From assembly GCA_025757645.1 (NCBI GenBank), contig CP107216.1, positions 557,501 through 621,500 of the forward strand: a DNA stretch of 64,000 bases. The letters are read 5' to 3'. Of the stretch, positions 1 through 10,680 are shown piece by piece; the first letter of the stretch is position 1, and every line of letters begins with the position of its first letter. A program made the position numbers and the translations under genes. The DNA comes from Clostridiales bacterium (GTDB lineage Bacteria; Bacillota; Clostridia; Oscillospirales; Oscillospiraceae). A model generated the notes under the pieces. That model was not told the origin of the DNA and did not search any database. It saw only the letters and a list, made by a program, of their open reading frames with translations.

Positions 1-2482
<2,482 letters not shown>

Positions 2483-2559
2483 TACAAGAACATTGCAGGC
2501 AAACCGCCTTGTGAATTCTTCATCCTCTGTTCGGTTTTGAAGGTGCAGACAAACCTTGA

Positions 2560-2635
2560 GCACCATTAGCTCAGCTGGTAGAGCACCTGACTCTTAATCA
2601 GGGTGTCCAGGGTTCGAGTCCCTGATGGTGTACCA
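2560..2635 (+). tRNA. tRNA-Lys (anticodon CTT)
   Basis: A 76-nt cloverleaf with encoded CCA. The acceptor arms GCACCAT and ATGGTGT pair, including a G1–U72 wobble. The D-arm reads AGCTCAGCTGGTAGAGC, and the anticodon loop CTCTTAA gives anticodon CTT. The T-arm is GGTTCGAGTC. The gene sits between the 23S and 5S genes, so it is co-transcribed with the rRNA operon. Confidence 0.96.
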
Positions 2636-2663
2636 CCCTTGTGGTGTGCCACGAGGGTTCATA

Positions 2664-2779
<116 letters not shown>

Positions 2780-2782
2780 ACA

Positions 2783-2813
2783 GAAGACCGCAGTCATTTG
2801 ACTGCGGTCTTTT
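2783..2813 (+). terminator. Intrinsic terminator of the rRNA operon
   Basis: AAGACCGCAGTC and GACTGCGGTCTT form a stem around a short AT loop, followed by TTTTGC. It lies a few bases after the 5S 3' end. Confidence 0.9.
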
Positions 2814-2961
2814 GCTATATTTGCACCGTTTTCCGCGCTGCTGTGATACAATGGCCCTGCCGTGGGATTTCAGACACGGCAGAAGAAAAATGCAGATCCG
2901 CTGTAACCTTTTGCATGCAGCGGACTCTTATAGACAGAACATCAAGATGGGAGGGGCAAGG

Positions 2962-3447
2962 ATGGACACGTTCGACGTCATATTTACAACCTACAGTCCG
3001 CTCGTGTTCCGTTACCTGCGCTCCCTGTGCGGAGATGCGGCCGTCGCCGAAGAGCTCACGGCGGAGACCTTTTACCGCGCCTACACCCATTTTGATTCGT
3101 TTCGCGGCGACAGCAAGCTTGAGACGTGGCTGTGCGCCATTGCGAAAAACGCATACCTCAAGGACTGCCGGCGCAGCGCGCGCACGGTCGGCGCGGACGC
3201 GCTTGAGCCCCTGCCGGCGGAGACGGACTTCGTCGAGCGCTTTCTTGACCGCGAGCAGGCGCGGCAGATCTACCGCTACGTGCACGAGCTGGGCGCGCAG
3301 TATAAGGAAGTGTTTTTGCTGCGCACGCTCGGCGAGCTGAGCTTCCGCGACATTGCGGACATCTTCGGCAAGTCCGAATCGTGGGCGAAGGTCACGTACT
3401 TTCGCGCCAAAAACAAAATCATCGAACGAATGGAGGGATCGACATGA
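2962..3447 (+). CDS. ECF-type RNA polymerase sigma factor
   Basis: A 161-residue extracytoplasmic-function sigma factor that would direct RNA polymerase to a small stress or envelope regulon. Region 2 is seen in the first ~70 residues (FTTYSPLVFRYLRSLCG, then AEELTAETFYRAY and the WLCAIAKNAYLKDCRR segment). Region 4 HTH is at the C terminus (LGELSFRDIADIFGKSESWAKV). I chose ATG 2962 because it has GGGAGGGG about 9 bases upstream and begins exactly at the family N terminus; the open frame extends further upstream without homology. The stop overlaps the start of the anti-sigma gene (ATGA), so the two proteins are translationally coupled. Its regulon cannot be read here. A TG-A-TACAAT extended −10 at 2844–2852 may be its promoter, weakly. 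Confidence 0.92.
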   Translation: MDTFDVIFTTYSPLVFRYLRSLCGDAAVAEELTAETFYRAYTHFDSFRGDSKLETWLCAIAKNAYLKDCRRSARTVGADALEPLPAETDFVERFLDREQARQIYRYVHELGAQYKEVFLLRTLGELSFRDIADIFGKSESWAKVTYFRAKNKIIERMEGST

Positions 3448-4127
3448 ACCCGATTACCTGCGGCATGGCTGCGGATCTGCTGCCGCTCTATCTGGACGGC
3501 TGCTGCAGCGCCGACAGCCGTGCGGCGCTCGAGGCGCACATGGACGCCTGCCCGGCCTGCCGGGCGCAATATGCGCAGCTGCGGCGCGACCTGACGCCCG
3601 CTGCGCCCGCGGCGGAGGATCCCGGTACGGACGGGATCGCACGCGCTCTGGCGCGAAAAATGCGCCGCCGCAAGCGCTGCCTGCGCGCGCTCTGCGCGGT
3701 GCTGGGCGTGCTGCTGGCCGTGCTTCTTGTGTTCATCGGCAAGACCTTCGTGATCCTCGGCCAGCCGGGCGGCGCTGTGTCCGCCGCGCTCCCGGCCGGT
3801 GCGACCGATCTTGTCGCGCGTGAGGTCAGCGGCACGGCGGAGGAGGTCGGCGAGCATGTGTTTGCGACCGGAACGGCGCGGCTCGTCGTCTCGGCGGATG
3901 CGCTGCCGGATGCGCCCGTGACGGTGCGGCTCTGGCAGGTGCGCGAGACGCGCGAAAATACCATGGTCGCAACGCTCGACGCAAGGCACCGGTCGTGCAT
4001 CTTTACGAATCTGCCGCCGCAGACGCTCTACGCCGTCACGGTGGACGGCGCGCCGGATGTGCAGCTCACCGTGCGCAGCCGGCTCACGTTCCGGGAGGCG
4101 TTTTCCCTCATGCTGCAGGAGCTGTGA
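3444..4127 (+). CDS. Anti-sigma factor with zf-HC2 (ZAS-like) domain
   Basis: A 227-residue membrane anti-sigma factor expected to hold the upstream ECF sigma inactive. The N terminus carries the cysteine/histidine pattern of the zinc anti-sigma domain: CGMAADLLPLYLDGCC, then HMDACPACRAQ. A basic stretch (RKMRRRKRCLR) precedes one transmembrane segment (ALCAVLGVLLAVLLVFIG, about residues 75–95), so the ~130-residue C-terminal part is extracytoplasmic. The extracellular domain (TVRLWQVRETRENTMVATL and following) is not recognised. The ATG overlaps the sigma stop. The last eight codons are the start of the 333-bp direct repeat that flanks the AT-rich island, so the same tail reappears at 15410. 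Confidence 0.88.
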   Translation: MNPITCGMAADLLPLYLDGCCSADSRAALEAHMDACPACRAQYAQLRRDLTPAAPAAEDPGTDGIARALARKMRRRKRCLRALCAVLGVLLAVLLVFIGKTFVILGQPGGAVSAALPAGATDLVAREVSGTAEEVGEHVFATGTARLVVSADALPDAPVTVRLWQVRETRENTMVATLDARHRSCIFTNLPPQTLYAVTVDGAPDVQLTVRSRLTFREAFSLMLQEL

Positions 4128-4156
4128 GCAGGGGTAGAAATCGGACAGAAATCGCG

Positions 4157-4187
4157 AAAGCCCCGCCGGAAAACCGGCGGGGCTTTT
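4157..4187. terminator. Bidirectional intrinsic terminator after anti-sigma gene
   Basis: GAAAGCCCCGCCGG, loop AAAA, CCGGCGGGGCTTTTGG: a 10-bp GC stem with U-tracts on both strands. It sits between converging anti-sigma and SDR coding sequence and is duplicated at 15464–15494. Confidence 0.9.
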
Positions 4188-4215
4188 GGGGTGCTGCGAA
4201 AAGAAAGGAATCGGA

Positions 4216-4435
4216 TCAGTATTTCTGCAGCGGGGCGTATTTCTCGTGCAGCGCTTCCTCGCGCTCGAGGTCGGACTCGATGCGTCTGTGGCGTGCGCGG
4301 ATCTGCTCGTGGGTGTGCATATGCGGCACCTTGTACATGTGGTTCTCCTCGACAGCCTTGAACAGGTACGGGCCGACGAAGGCGGGGTTCATGCCCTTGA
4401 CGGTGATGTTGCTGTCGAACAGGCGGCGGTAATCC
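4216..4435 (-). pseudogene. 3' fragment of short-chain dehydrogenase gene (duplicate)
   Basis: The minus strand encodes about the last 73 residues of the SDR whose intact copy is at 15523–16413: DYRRLFDSNITVKGMNPAF onward to the same C-terminal APLQKY. Upstream of 4435 the homology ends and the frame runs into unrelated sequence, so there is no nucleotide-binding domain and no active site. The fragment is a by-product of the repeat duplication, not a functional gene. One residue differs from the intact copy (YLFKAVEEN against YLFEAVEEN). Confidence 0.9.
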
Positions 4436-4795
4436 GCAGTCTGCTGTTTATTGCCGAGCTGAAAGACAGTCCGACAACGAGGGTGCTTATCCATGAGAAA
4501 AGCTCCCTTCGCCGCCCGGACAGTCCCTAGCCTTTTCTCTGGGAGACGACAAAGGCTTTGAGTGGATAGGGGCTTATGACATTACCGGACGAGCTTCTTG
4601 CCGGGACGGACACCGCCAAGACCGAAAGCAAGACCTGACAGGCGCAAATGCCCCCCGAGAGAATTTGAACACCCAACACCTGCGGGTCAAAGATATAGCA
4701 GGCCCAGAGTCGAAATTCCGACTCTGAGCCTGTTGAATTCTTGTTGTAATAGATGAAGCGGTGCTAAGGATGCGCAAAACAGATAATAGCACGCA
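4436..4795. other. Left island junction, no recognisable gene
   Basis: 360 bases between the left direct repeat and the DeoR-type gene. Short open stretches exist in several frames but none has a start with a ribosome site or recognisable homology. A dyad at 4701–4730 (GGCCCAGAGTCG and CGACTCTGAGCC, one mismatch) could terminate the minus-strand regulator transcript. The rest looks like debris of an older mobile or chromosomal segment. Confidence 0.6.
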
Positions 4796-5575
4796 TCAGA
4801 CGATTATGTACTTCAGATTGCTTTGCTCAAAGAGGCTAATCCAGTTTCCGCCTATATCGCTGTCTGTAATTACCATGTCGAAATCTGAAAGATTTGAGAA
4901 CATGCAGGGACGCATTTTGCCGAACTTCGATGAGTCGACCAGTAGAATTCTTGTGGATGATGAGTTGATAGCCGCCTTCTTGTACATAAATTCATACGGC
5001 TCGATGCATGAAAGGTTTCCTTTTGAAGTTACTCCAGCTGCTGCCATAAAGCACTTGTTGATATTCAGTCTGGATATAAGCGCGACTCCTTCGGGAGAAT
5101 CGAAAAGCTCGGTGTTCCTGTGGTAAAATCCGCCGCCGCAAATGAGAGAGATGTTGCTTCTGTTCTGGCAGGCAACCATAGTGTTCAGAGTGTAGCCCAC
5201 TACCGTGATGGGAAAGTCCAGATTTAAGTGCTTGAGCATACACTCTGTGGTGGAACCCGTATCTATCAGAACGATATCATTCGGCTCAATGAGCTTGCAG
5301 GCCTCCAGACCGATTGCCTCCTTGCTGCCGGACATGCTCTGTCTCTCGTCGTGAATGAAATAGTCCTTCTTTATCTTCGAGCCATCCTGGTTATCATTCA
5401 GAATTGCAACGCCATTGATAACGGTGGTATATCCCTGCGCGGACAGCTCGTGCAAGTCTCGGCGTATGGTCATATCCGAGACTCCGATTTCCGAGGCAAG
5501 CGCGCTTATGGATTCACCTACTCTGTTTGCCAGGATGGAGAGAATACAGCTGATACGCTCGGGCTTGTTCTTCAT
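4796..5575 (-). CDS. DeoR-family transcriptional regulator
   Basis: A 259-residue DeoR-family repressor, probably controlling the divergent deoC/ABC operon. The N terminus has the family winged HTH (residues ~5–57: ERISCILSILANRVGESIS, then EIGVSDMTIRRDLHELSAQG). It is followed by the sugar-phosphate-sensing DeoR C-terminal domain with the characteristic IVLIDTGSTTECMLKHL and ISLICGGGFYHRNTELF motifs. In this family a phosphorylated sugar is the inducer; deoxyribose-5-phosphate is the natural guess here because deoC and a PfkB kinase follow. Start ATG 5575 has AAAAGGAGAAGG upstream. It is transcribed away from deoC across a 508-bp AT-rich region with TGTTAACA elements. The exact ligand is inference. 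Confidence 0.9.
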   Translation of the reverse strand: MKNKPERISCILSILANRVGESISALASEIGVSDMTIRRDLHELSAQGYTTVINGVAILNDNQDGSKIKKDYFIHDERQSMSGSKEAIGLEACKLIEPNDIVLIDTGSTTECMLKHLNLDFPITVVGYTLNTMVACQNRSNISLICGGGFYHRNTELFDSPEGVALISRLNINKCFMAAAGVTSKGNLSCIEPYEFMYKKAAINSSSTRILLVDSSKFGKMRPCMFSNLSDFDMVITDSDIGGNWISLFEQSNLKYIIV

Positions 5576-6083
5576 ATAAGCCTTCTCCTTTTCTGAACGG
5601 TATTTAACAAAATGCTCGTAATATTTTTAATTTATAACAAATTTATCACAGCGACAGAGAAAATTCAATAGCAACAAAGGGGAAATGCACCTTGGTTTTA
5701 ACAAAATTTGCAGATTTGCTGGGATACAGAGGCGCGGTAATACGATTATAAGCCGGATATTTCATCTGAAATGCGCCGAATTTCGCATTATTCTGAGAAA
5801 ATGTGCGTATTGGCAATCAGATAAATGACTTTTGTTATACAGCAAAGCAAAATGTTAACATGTCAACAAAATGTGTTAACAATTGCTGCCGATTAACAGC
5901 TAAAAAGAGCGGATGTTAAAAAAGTGTTGGTTTTATACAAACAAAGAGATGGATATTATGAACTATTCACAAAAAAGTTTTGAAATATTGACGCAAATTT
6001 TTCTTTATGTTAACATATGTTACAGGATGAACAAAACTTGTGATAAATAAATATTTTCACAAAAGCTGAAAGGATATATAACA
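5576..6083. promoter_or_regulatory. Divergent control region between deoR-type gene and deoC
   Basis: A 508-base AT-rich region without genes. The sequence shows three TGTTAACA palindromes at 5853–5860, 5874–5881 and 6008–6015; the first two are spaced 21 bases apart, and the third extends to TGTTAACATATGTTACA. The last overlaps the −10 of the deoC promoter, as expected of a repressor operator. The long spacing between sites would allow looping. Assignment to the adjacent DeoR protein is inference from position. Confidence 0.65.
5988..6016 (+). promoter_or_regulatory. Predicted deoC operon promoter
   Basis: −35 TTGACG at 5988–5993, 17-base spacer, −10 TAACAT at 6011–6016, followed ~60 bases later by the deoC ribosome site. 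The −10 lies inside the third TGTTAACA element. Confidence 0.6.
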
Positions 6084-6728
6084 TTGAAGAAAGAAGAAGT
6101 ATACGGACACATTGACCATACGCTCCTCAAGGCGTTTAGCACAACAGAGCAGATTGAAGCCATTGCAGAGGAGGCGCTGAAATACGGCACTGCATCTATA
6201 TGCATTCCGGCAAGCTTTGTAAATTACATTCACAACAAATATAAGGATGTCAATATATGCACCGTAATTGGCTTTCCCCTCGGATATTCCACCACTTCAA
6301 TCAAGGTTGCAGAGGCAAAGCAGGCAATTGAAGACGGCGCAAATGAAATCGATATGGTAATCAACATCGGCTGGGCAAAGGAGCATAAGTTTGATGCTGT
6401 TACCGAAGAGATCAAGGCCGTCAAAGCGGCGTGCGGGGACAAGATTCTGAAGGTTATCATTGAGACCTGCTATCTGACTGACGAGGAAAAAATCGCACTT
6501 TGCAAGTGCGTTTCGGATGCAAAGGCCGACTATATTAAGACCTCAACCGGATTTGGCACCGGTGGCGCAACGCTGGAGGATGTAAAGCTTTTGAAGGCCA
6601 ATGTTGCACCTTATGTAAAAGTAAAGGCAGCAGGCGGTATGAAGACCAAGGCAGACCTTTTTGCACTCCTTGAGGCCGGTGCAGACAGACTCGGCACAAG
6701 CTCGGGCATAAAGCTTCTCAACGAATAA
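6084..6728 (+). CDS. deoC: Deoxyribose-phosphate aldolase
   Basis: A 214-residue class I aldolase that cleaves 2-deoxy-D-ribose-5-phosphate to glyceraldehyde-3-phosphate and acetaldehyde in the cytoplasm. It shows the DERA signatures HIDHTLLK near residue 8, ICTVIGFPLG near 58 and NEIDMVINIG near 87. The Schiff-base lysine Lys152 lies in YIKTSTGFGTGG, and the proton-relay Lys181 lies in VKAAGGMK. Full length for the family. The start is TTG at 6084 (AAAGGATAT upstream); no ATG gives a complete N terminus. It is the first gene of the plus-strand operon, 20 bases before the ABC ATPase. It is the most specific clue to the substrate class of the island. Confidence 0.96.
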   Translation: MKKEEVYGHIDHTLLKAFSTTEQIEAIAEEALKYGTASICIPASFVNYIHNKYKDVNICTVIGFPLGYSTTSIKVAEAKQAIEDGANEIDMVINIGWAKEHKFDAVTEEIKAVKAACGDKILKVIIETCYLTDEEKIALCKCVSDAKADYIKTSTGFGTGGATLEDVKLLKANVAPYVKVKAAGGMKTKADLFALLEAGADRLGTSSGIKLLNE

Positions 6729-6748
6729 TTTGTTGATGGTGATAACTG

Positions 6749-8245
6749 ATGAGTACCCGTTTTCTTCTTGAAGCTAAAAACATAATTAAGACTTTCCCGC
6801 CTACTGTGGCATTGAATGATGTTCACTTTTGCCTGAGGCCCGGCGAAATCCACGGCCTGATGGGCGAGAACGGCTCAGGCAAGAGCACGATGTGTTCAAT
6901 CGTTTCGGGCATTTATCCCTATGATTCAGGTGAACTCTTCCTGGATGGTGAGCCGTATTGCCCTAAGAATATGATTGACGCAGCAGCTAAGGGCGTTTGC
7001 ATGATTGTTCAGGAGCAGGGGACCTTTGCGAGCACAACCGTTGCGGAAAACATATTCATCGGAAAAGAAAAGCAGTTTCATAACGGCATCAGGCTGGATA
7101 CGAAAAAAATGGCGAATGCCGCACAGAAGATTCTTGATGAGCTTCAGATGCAGCACATTGACGCCAGAATGACCTGCGGCAGACTTTCCTTTGAGGACAG
7201 AAAGCTTGTAGAGATAGCAAGAGCAATGTATTCAGACCCAAAGGTTCTGATAATAGATGAGACGACCAGCGCACTTTCCAAGAACGGCCGCGATATTCTC
7301 TACGGCTTGATGGAAAAGATGAAGTCAGAGGGCAAGTCCGTAATCTTCATCTCACATGACATAGATGAGCTTATGGAAAAATGCGACTATCTGACGGTTT
7401 TCAGAGACGGCATTTACATTGACGAGGTGCCGAAGGAGAAATTCAATGCCGATCTGATCAAGCAGCTGATGGTTGGCAGAGAAATGGTCGGAGCCTACTA
7501 TCGCGAGGATTTCAAGCCGAGCCACGAGGACGAGGTTGTCCTCTCGGTTGAGCATATTACGCAGGGAATTGTTACCGATGTCTCGTTCGATGCGTATAAG
7601 GGCGAGATACTCGGCATAGGCGGCCTGAACGAGTGCGGTATGCACGAGTTGGGCAAGCTGATATTCGGTCTTGAACCGCGTACGATCGGCGTTACCAGGT
7701 ATCATGGCGGCGTTGAGTTCAAAAATCCGACTGATGCAATGAAGCTGGGCATCGGCTACATTTCCAAGGACCGCGACAAAGAAGCAATTCTCACAGCAGC
7801 AAGCATTCGTGATAACATCTGCCTTCCGTCCCTGAGTAAGCTGCAGAAGGGCATATTCATCACGGATAAGAGAGAGAAGGAGTTTACGAATTCCTACATA
7901 AATACGCTCGAAATCAAAACCAGCGGAATGGAACAGCTTTGTATGCATCTGTCCGGCGGCAATAAGCAGAAGGTCGTTATTGCGAAATGGGTGGGCTTCG
8001 ATGCCTCCGTTCTGATAATGGACTGTCCCACCAGAGGCATAGACATCGGCGTTAAAGCGGAGATTTACCGCATCATGGAAAAAATGAAAGCGGACGGCAG
8101 GACCATAATACTGATTTCCGAGGAGCTGCCTGAGCTGATAGGTATGAGCGACAGACTGCTTATCATGAAGGACGGCAAAATCACAAAAGAGTTTCAGAGA
8201 AGCAAAGAGTTGTCCGACAGAGATATTATTAATTACATGATATAG
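6749..8245 (+). CDS. Sugar ABC transporter ATPase, two fused NBDs (RbsA/MglA type)
   Basis: A 498-residue protein with two tandem nucleotide-binding domains, powering monosaccharide or nucleoside-type import at the inner face of the membrane. The first domain has Walker A GENGSGKST (~residue 40), a degenerate signature (LSFEDRKLVEIAR) and Walker B VLIIDETTSAL. In the second the P-loop is degenerate (GGLNECGMHELGKL), but signature LSGGNKQKV and Walker B VLIMDCPTRGID are intact. This asymmetry is usual for the CUT2 family. Start ATG 6749 follows a GATGGTGATAA site. It is followed at 17 bases by a permease gene. Confidence 0.94.
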   Translation: MSTRFLLEAKNIIKTFPPTVALNDVHFCLRPGEIHGLMGENGSGKSTMCSIVSGIYPYDSGELFLDGEPYCPKNMIDAAAKGVCMIVQEQGTFASTTVAENIFIGKEKQFHNGIRLDTKKMANAAQKILDELQMQHIDARMTCGRLSFEDRKLVEIARAMYSDPKVLIIDETTSALSKNGRDILYGLMEKMKSEGKSVIFISHDIDELMEKCDYLTVFRDGIYIDEVPKEKFNADLIKQLMVGREMVGAYYREDFKPSHEDEVVLSVEHITQGIVTDVSFDAYKGEILGIGGLNECGMHELGKLIFGLEPRTIGVTRYHGGVEFKNPTDAMKLGIGYISKDRDKEAILTAASIRDNICLPSLSKLQKGIFITDKREKEFTNSYINTLEIKTSGMEQLCMHLSGGNKQKVVIAKWVGFDASVLIMDCPTRGIDIGVKAEIYRIMEKMKADGRTIILISEELPELIGMSDRLLIMKDGKITKEFQRSKELSDRDIINYMI

Positions 8246-8262
8246 GTGATAGGTGCTTTCTA

Positions 8263-9228
8263 ATGAAAACGGATATAAAAAAGCATGAAAACGGCGGGGC
8301 AAAAAGCTGGATCAAGGCGCACCTGTCTGACATTATTCCCGTATTAGGCCTCATATTAGTGTTGGTATTCTTCAATGCGGTCAGCGGCGGAAAAGTATTT
8401 ACAAAGACAAACTTCAACACGCTGTTCAACGAGGCTTTCAGCCTTCTGATTGTTACATACGCATTGATTTTTGTTATGGCGCAGGGCAAAAACGATATGT
8501 CCCTGGGCGGCGTTGTGGCACTTGCGGCGGCACTTGCGGCACACGCATCATCTATAAGCGGCAATTTGGTCCTGCCGGTTGCGCTGCTGGTCGGACTGCT
8601 GTGCGGCCTGCTGAACGGCTTGATTGTTACGGAGTTTAGAATTGACTCGTTTATTGCTACAATAGCAATGTCCTTCATCCTGAAGGGCTTTGTTGAATTG
8701 CTGCTCCAGTCGGGTGTTCAGTCCATACCCATCAAGATGATGATGCTCGATTCTCAGCAGCTTAAAATCACAGTTGCGCTGGTATTCGGTATTATTAGCT
8801 TCATACTGTTTAAGTACACCATGTTCGGCAAGCATTGCCGCGCAATAGGCTCAAGGCTGGAAGTCTGCAGACAGTCCGGCGTAAGAGTAAAGCTCGTTCA
8901 GTACGGAAGCTATGTGTTCACGGGTTTGGCCTCCGGTCTTGTTGCATTCTTCTTCCTCATCCGCTCCGGTGCTGCTAATATCGGCACGGCAAGCAATTTG
9001 GAATTCAATGCGCTGCAGGCGCTGATGCTCGGCGGCGTGCTGATCACAGGCGGCTCGTCCGTTAAGTTCAGAAGTGCGGTAATCGGCAGCATCACGATGG
9101 CGGCACTTGCAAATGGTATGACCCTGTGGGGCGTTGAGACACTGACTCAGCAACTTATCAAGGGATTTATATTCCTTATTGTAATTGCGCTTACATTTGA
9201 AAGAAAGAGCGTAGAGGTAATCAAGTGA
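8263..9228 (+). CDS. ABC transporter permease, RbsC-like (BPD_transp_2)
   Basis: A 321-residue CUT2-type permease with about 8–10 hydrophobic segments, starting with IIPVLGLILVLVFFNAVSGG. The conserved cytoplasmic loop that contacts the ATPase is visible as GKHCRAIGSRLEVCRQSGVR. A charged N terminus (KTDIKKHENGGAKSW) precedes the first membrane helix. ATG 8263 has GATAGGTG upstream. A second, divergent permease of the same family lies at 10681, so the channel is probably a heterodimer, as in the Lsr and rhamnose importers. Confidence 0.92.
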   Translation: MKTDIKKHENGGAKSWIKAHLSDIIPVLGLILVLVFFNAVSGGKVFTKTNFNTLFNEAFSLLIVTYALIFVMAQGKNDMSLGGVVALAAALAAHASSISGNLVLPVALLVGLLCGLLNGLIVTEFRIDSFIATIAMSFILKGFVELLLQSGVQSIPIKMMMLDSQQLKITVALVFGIISFILFKYTMFGKHCRAIGSRLEVCRQSGVRVKLVQYGSYVFTGLASGLVAFFFLIRSGAANIGTASNLEFNALQALMLGGVLITGGSSVKFRSAVIGSITMAALANGMTLWGVETLTQQLIKGFIFLIVIALTFERKSVEVIK

Positions 9229-9281
9229 ATTTTGTAATTCTCATTACCGGCAGAGTAATGAAAAGAAAAAGGAGAAAAAAT

Positions 9282-10481
9282 ATGAAGAAAGTCATCGCCC
9301 TCTTGCTGGCGGCAGTTATGGTGTTTGCACTTTGTGCATGCGGCCAGCAAGGCGCTGAGGGGAAAGATCCCGCAGCAAAACTTCCCGAGTTCAAGCTCGG
9401 CATCCCCATGGAAAACACCGCAAACCCTGCACAGTATTCCTACCTTGAGAACATGGTTTACCTGTGCGGCAACTTCCCCAACGGCGGCACCGCAGTTGCA
9501 GAAGCTGACGACCTGACCGACCCCGATCATATGATTTCCAGCGTTGAGAAACTTATCTCTGCAGGCTGCAATATGATCACCATCTGCCCCTGCAACGACA
9601 CTATGCTCATCAAGGTTGCAAAGCTTTGCGAAGAGAACAAGGTTTACTGGGCAGTTGCATGGCGCGACATCCTCGACCCCGAGGTACGTGATGTTGTATA
9701 CGCATCTCCCTACTTCTGCGGCACCGCAGTTCAGTCCGACCTGAACGCAGGCTATGCAGCAGTTAAGGCAATGGGCGAAGCAGGCATGAAGAAGATCGGC
9801 CTCATCTCTTTGGACAAGAGCAGCTCCTGCGCAGCACTTCGTGAAAAGGGCATGCAGAAGGCGCTTGACGAGTACGGCATGCAAGTTGTTGCTGAGGCAA
9901 GAGACCTCCAGCAGGCAGCTGACGCAGCACAGGCAGTTGAAAGCTTCATCGTTGCAAATCCCGACCTCGACGGTGTTTACATCGCTTGCTCCATGGGCAT
10001 GAACATCCTCGACGGCACGCTCTCCGCGCTTGAGCAGTACGACCCCGACAACCACATCAAGATCAGCGTTATTGACTTCCTGACCGGACTCGACACCTGC
10101 TTCGAGAAGGATAGAATCATTTGCGCACAGGGCGGTATTTACATCCCCGTTCAGATTGCCTGCGGTATGCTCGAGATGAACGCAATCCTCAATGGCGGCC
10201 GCCTCGGTGGACAGGCATGGGATGTTCCCATCTCCTTCGGTGCAGTCGGCTCCGCTGAAGAGTTCAAGGATTACAGCAAGTTCTGCGAAGGAGCACTTCC
10301 TACTTACACCTTTGAAGAGCTGCAGAACCTGTTCATCACCTACAATCCCGATGTAACCGGTGAAGACATCATCGCTTGGGGTAATGCATTCAACCTCGCC
10401 GACATTTATGCTGCACATGCAGACCTCGCAGCACCCGTAAAGGGACCCAACGGCGTTGAATATGTTCCCTTTGCAAAGTAA
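9282..10481 (+). CDS. Sugar ABC transporter substrate-binding lipoprotein
   Basis: A 399-residue exported binding protein of the Peripla_BP_4/RbsB-like class. It delivers the substrate to the two permeases. The signal peptide MKKVIALLLAAVMVFALCAC ends in a lipobox, with lipidation expected at Cys20. The mature part shows the type I fold pattern: a first lobe (VEKLISAGCNMITICPCND), then GMKKIGLISLDKSSSCAALR and a later IVANPDLDGVYIAC. I placed the start at ATG 9282, not at the upstream in-frame ATG, because GGAG lies 7 bases before it and a signal peptide begins there. A strong hairpin follows the stop, which would stabilise this highly needed message. Confidence 0.92.
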   Translation: MKKVIALLLAAVMVFALCACGQQGAEGKDPAAKLPEFKLGIPMENTANPAQYSYLENMVYLCGNFPNGGTAVAEADDLTDPDHMISSVEKLISAGCNMITICPCNDTMLIKVAKLCEENKVYWAVAWRDILDPEVRDVVYASPYFCGTAVQSDLNAGYAAVKAMGEAGMKKIGLISLDKSSSCAALREKGMQKALDEYGMQVVAEARDLQQAADAAQAVESFIVANPDLDGVYIACSMGMNILDGTLSALEQYDPDNHIKISVIDFLTGLDTCFEKDRIICAQGGIYIPVQIACGMLEMNAILNGGRLGGQAWDVPISFGAVGSAEEFKDYSKFCEGALPTYTFEELQNLFITYNPDVTGEDIIAWGNAFNLADIYAAHADLAAPVKGPNGVEYVPFAK

Positions 10482-10519
10482 TTGTGTTCAATTAGCCTGA
10501 ACTTAACACCACACAAATT

Positions 10520-10546
10520 CCGGGGGGAGGTTTATTCTCCCCCCGG
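10520..10546 (+). terminator. GC-rich hairpin after binding-protein gene (stabiliser or partial terminator)
   Basis: CCGGGGGGAG and CTCCCCCCGG form a perfect 10-bp stem with a 7-base loop. No clear U-run follows, so it fits an mRNA-stabilising or partially terminating element, separating the binding protein from the second permease. The 10547–10680 stretch holds nothing else clear. Confidence 0.65.
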
Positions 10547-10680
10547 CACTGAAAAAACCGTCACCCATCTCTGCGTTTTTGCTTTATATGTGTTATGAAT
10601 GACGCACGTTTTCCCCTTATGAAAAGTAATGCAGCAGCTGCATTATTACTGACAATAATCGTTGTTAAAGGTTTACTGTT

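Larger units (their letters stand above)
4103..4435. repeat. Left copy of 333-bp island-flanking direct repeat
   Basis: Aligned by eye with 15410–15742: constant offset 11307, no gaps, 8 base differences (about 97.6% identity). The unit holds the last 25 bases of the anti-sigma gene, the shared terminator and the 3' end of the SDR gene. Identity stops abruptly at both edges. The arrangement shows that the intervening ~11 kb was inserted between an anti-sigma gene and an SDR gene that were neighbours. Confidence 0.95.

Noticed and set aside
4103..4435. Reading the 333-bp repeat as a transposon target-site duplication or as an IS
   Set aside because: Far too long for a target duplication and contains ordinary gene ends and a terminator; recombination-type duplication fits better.
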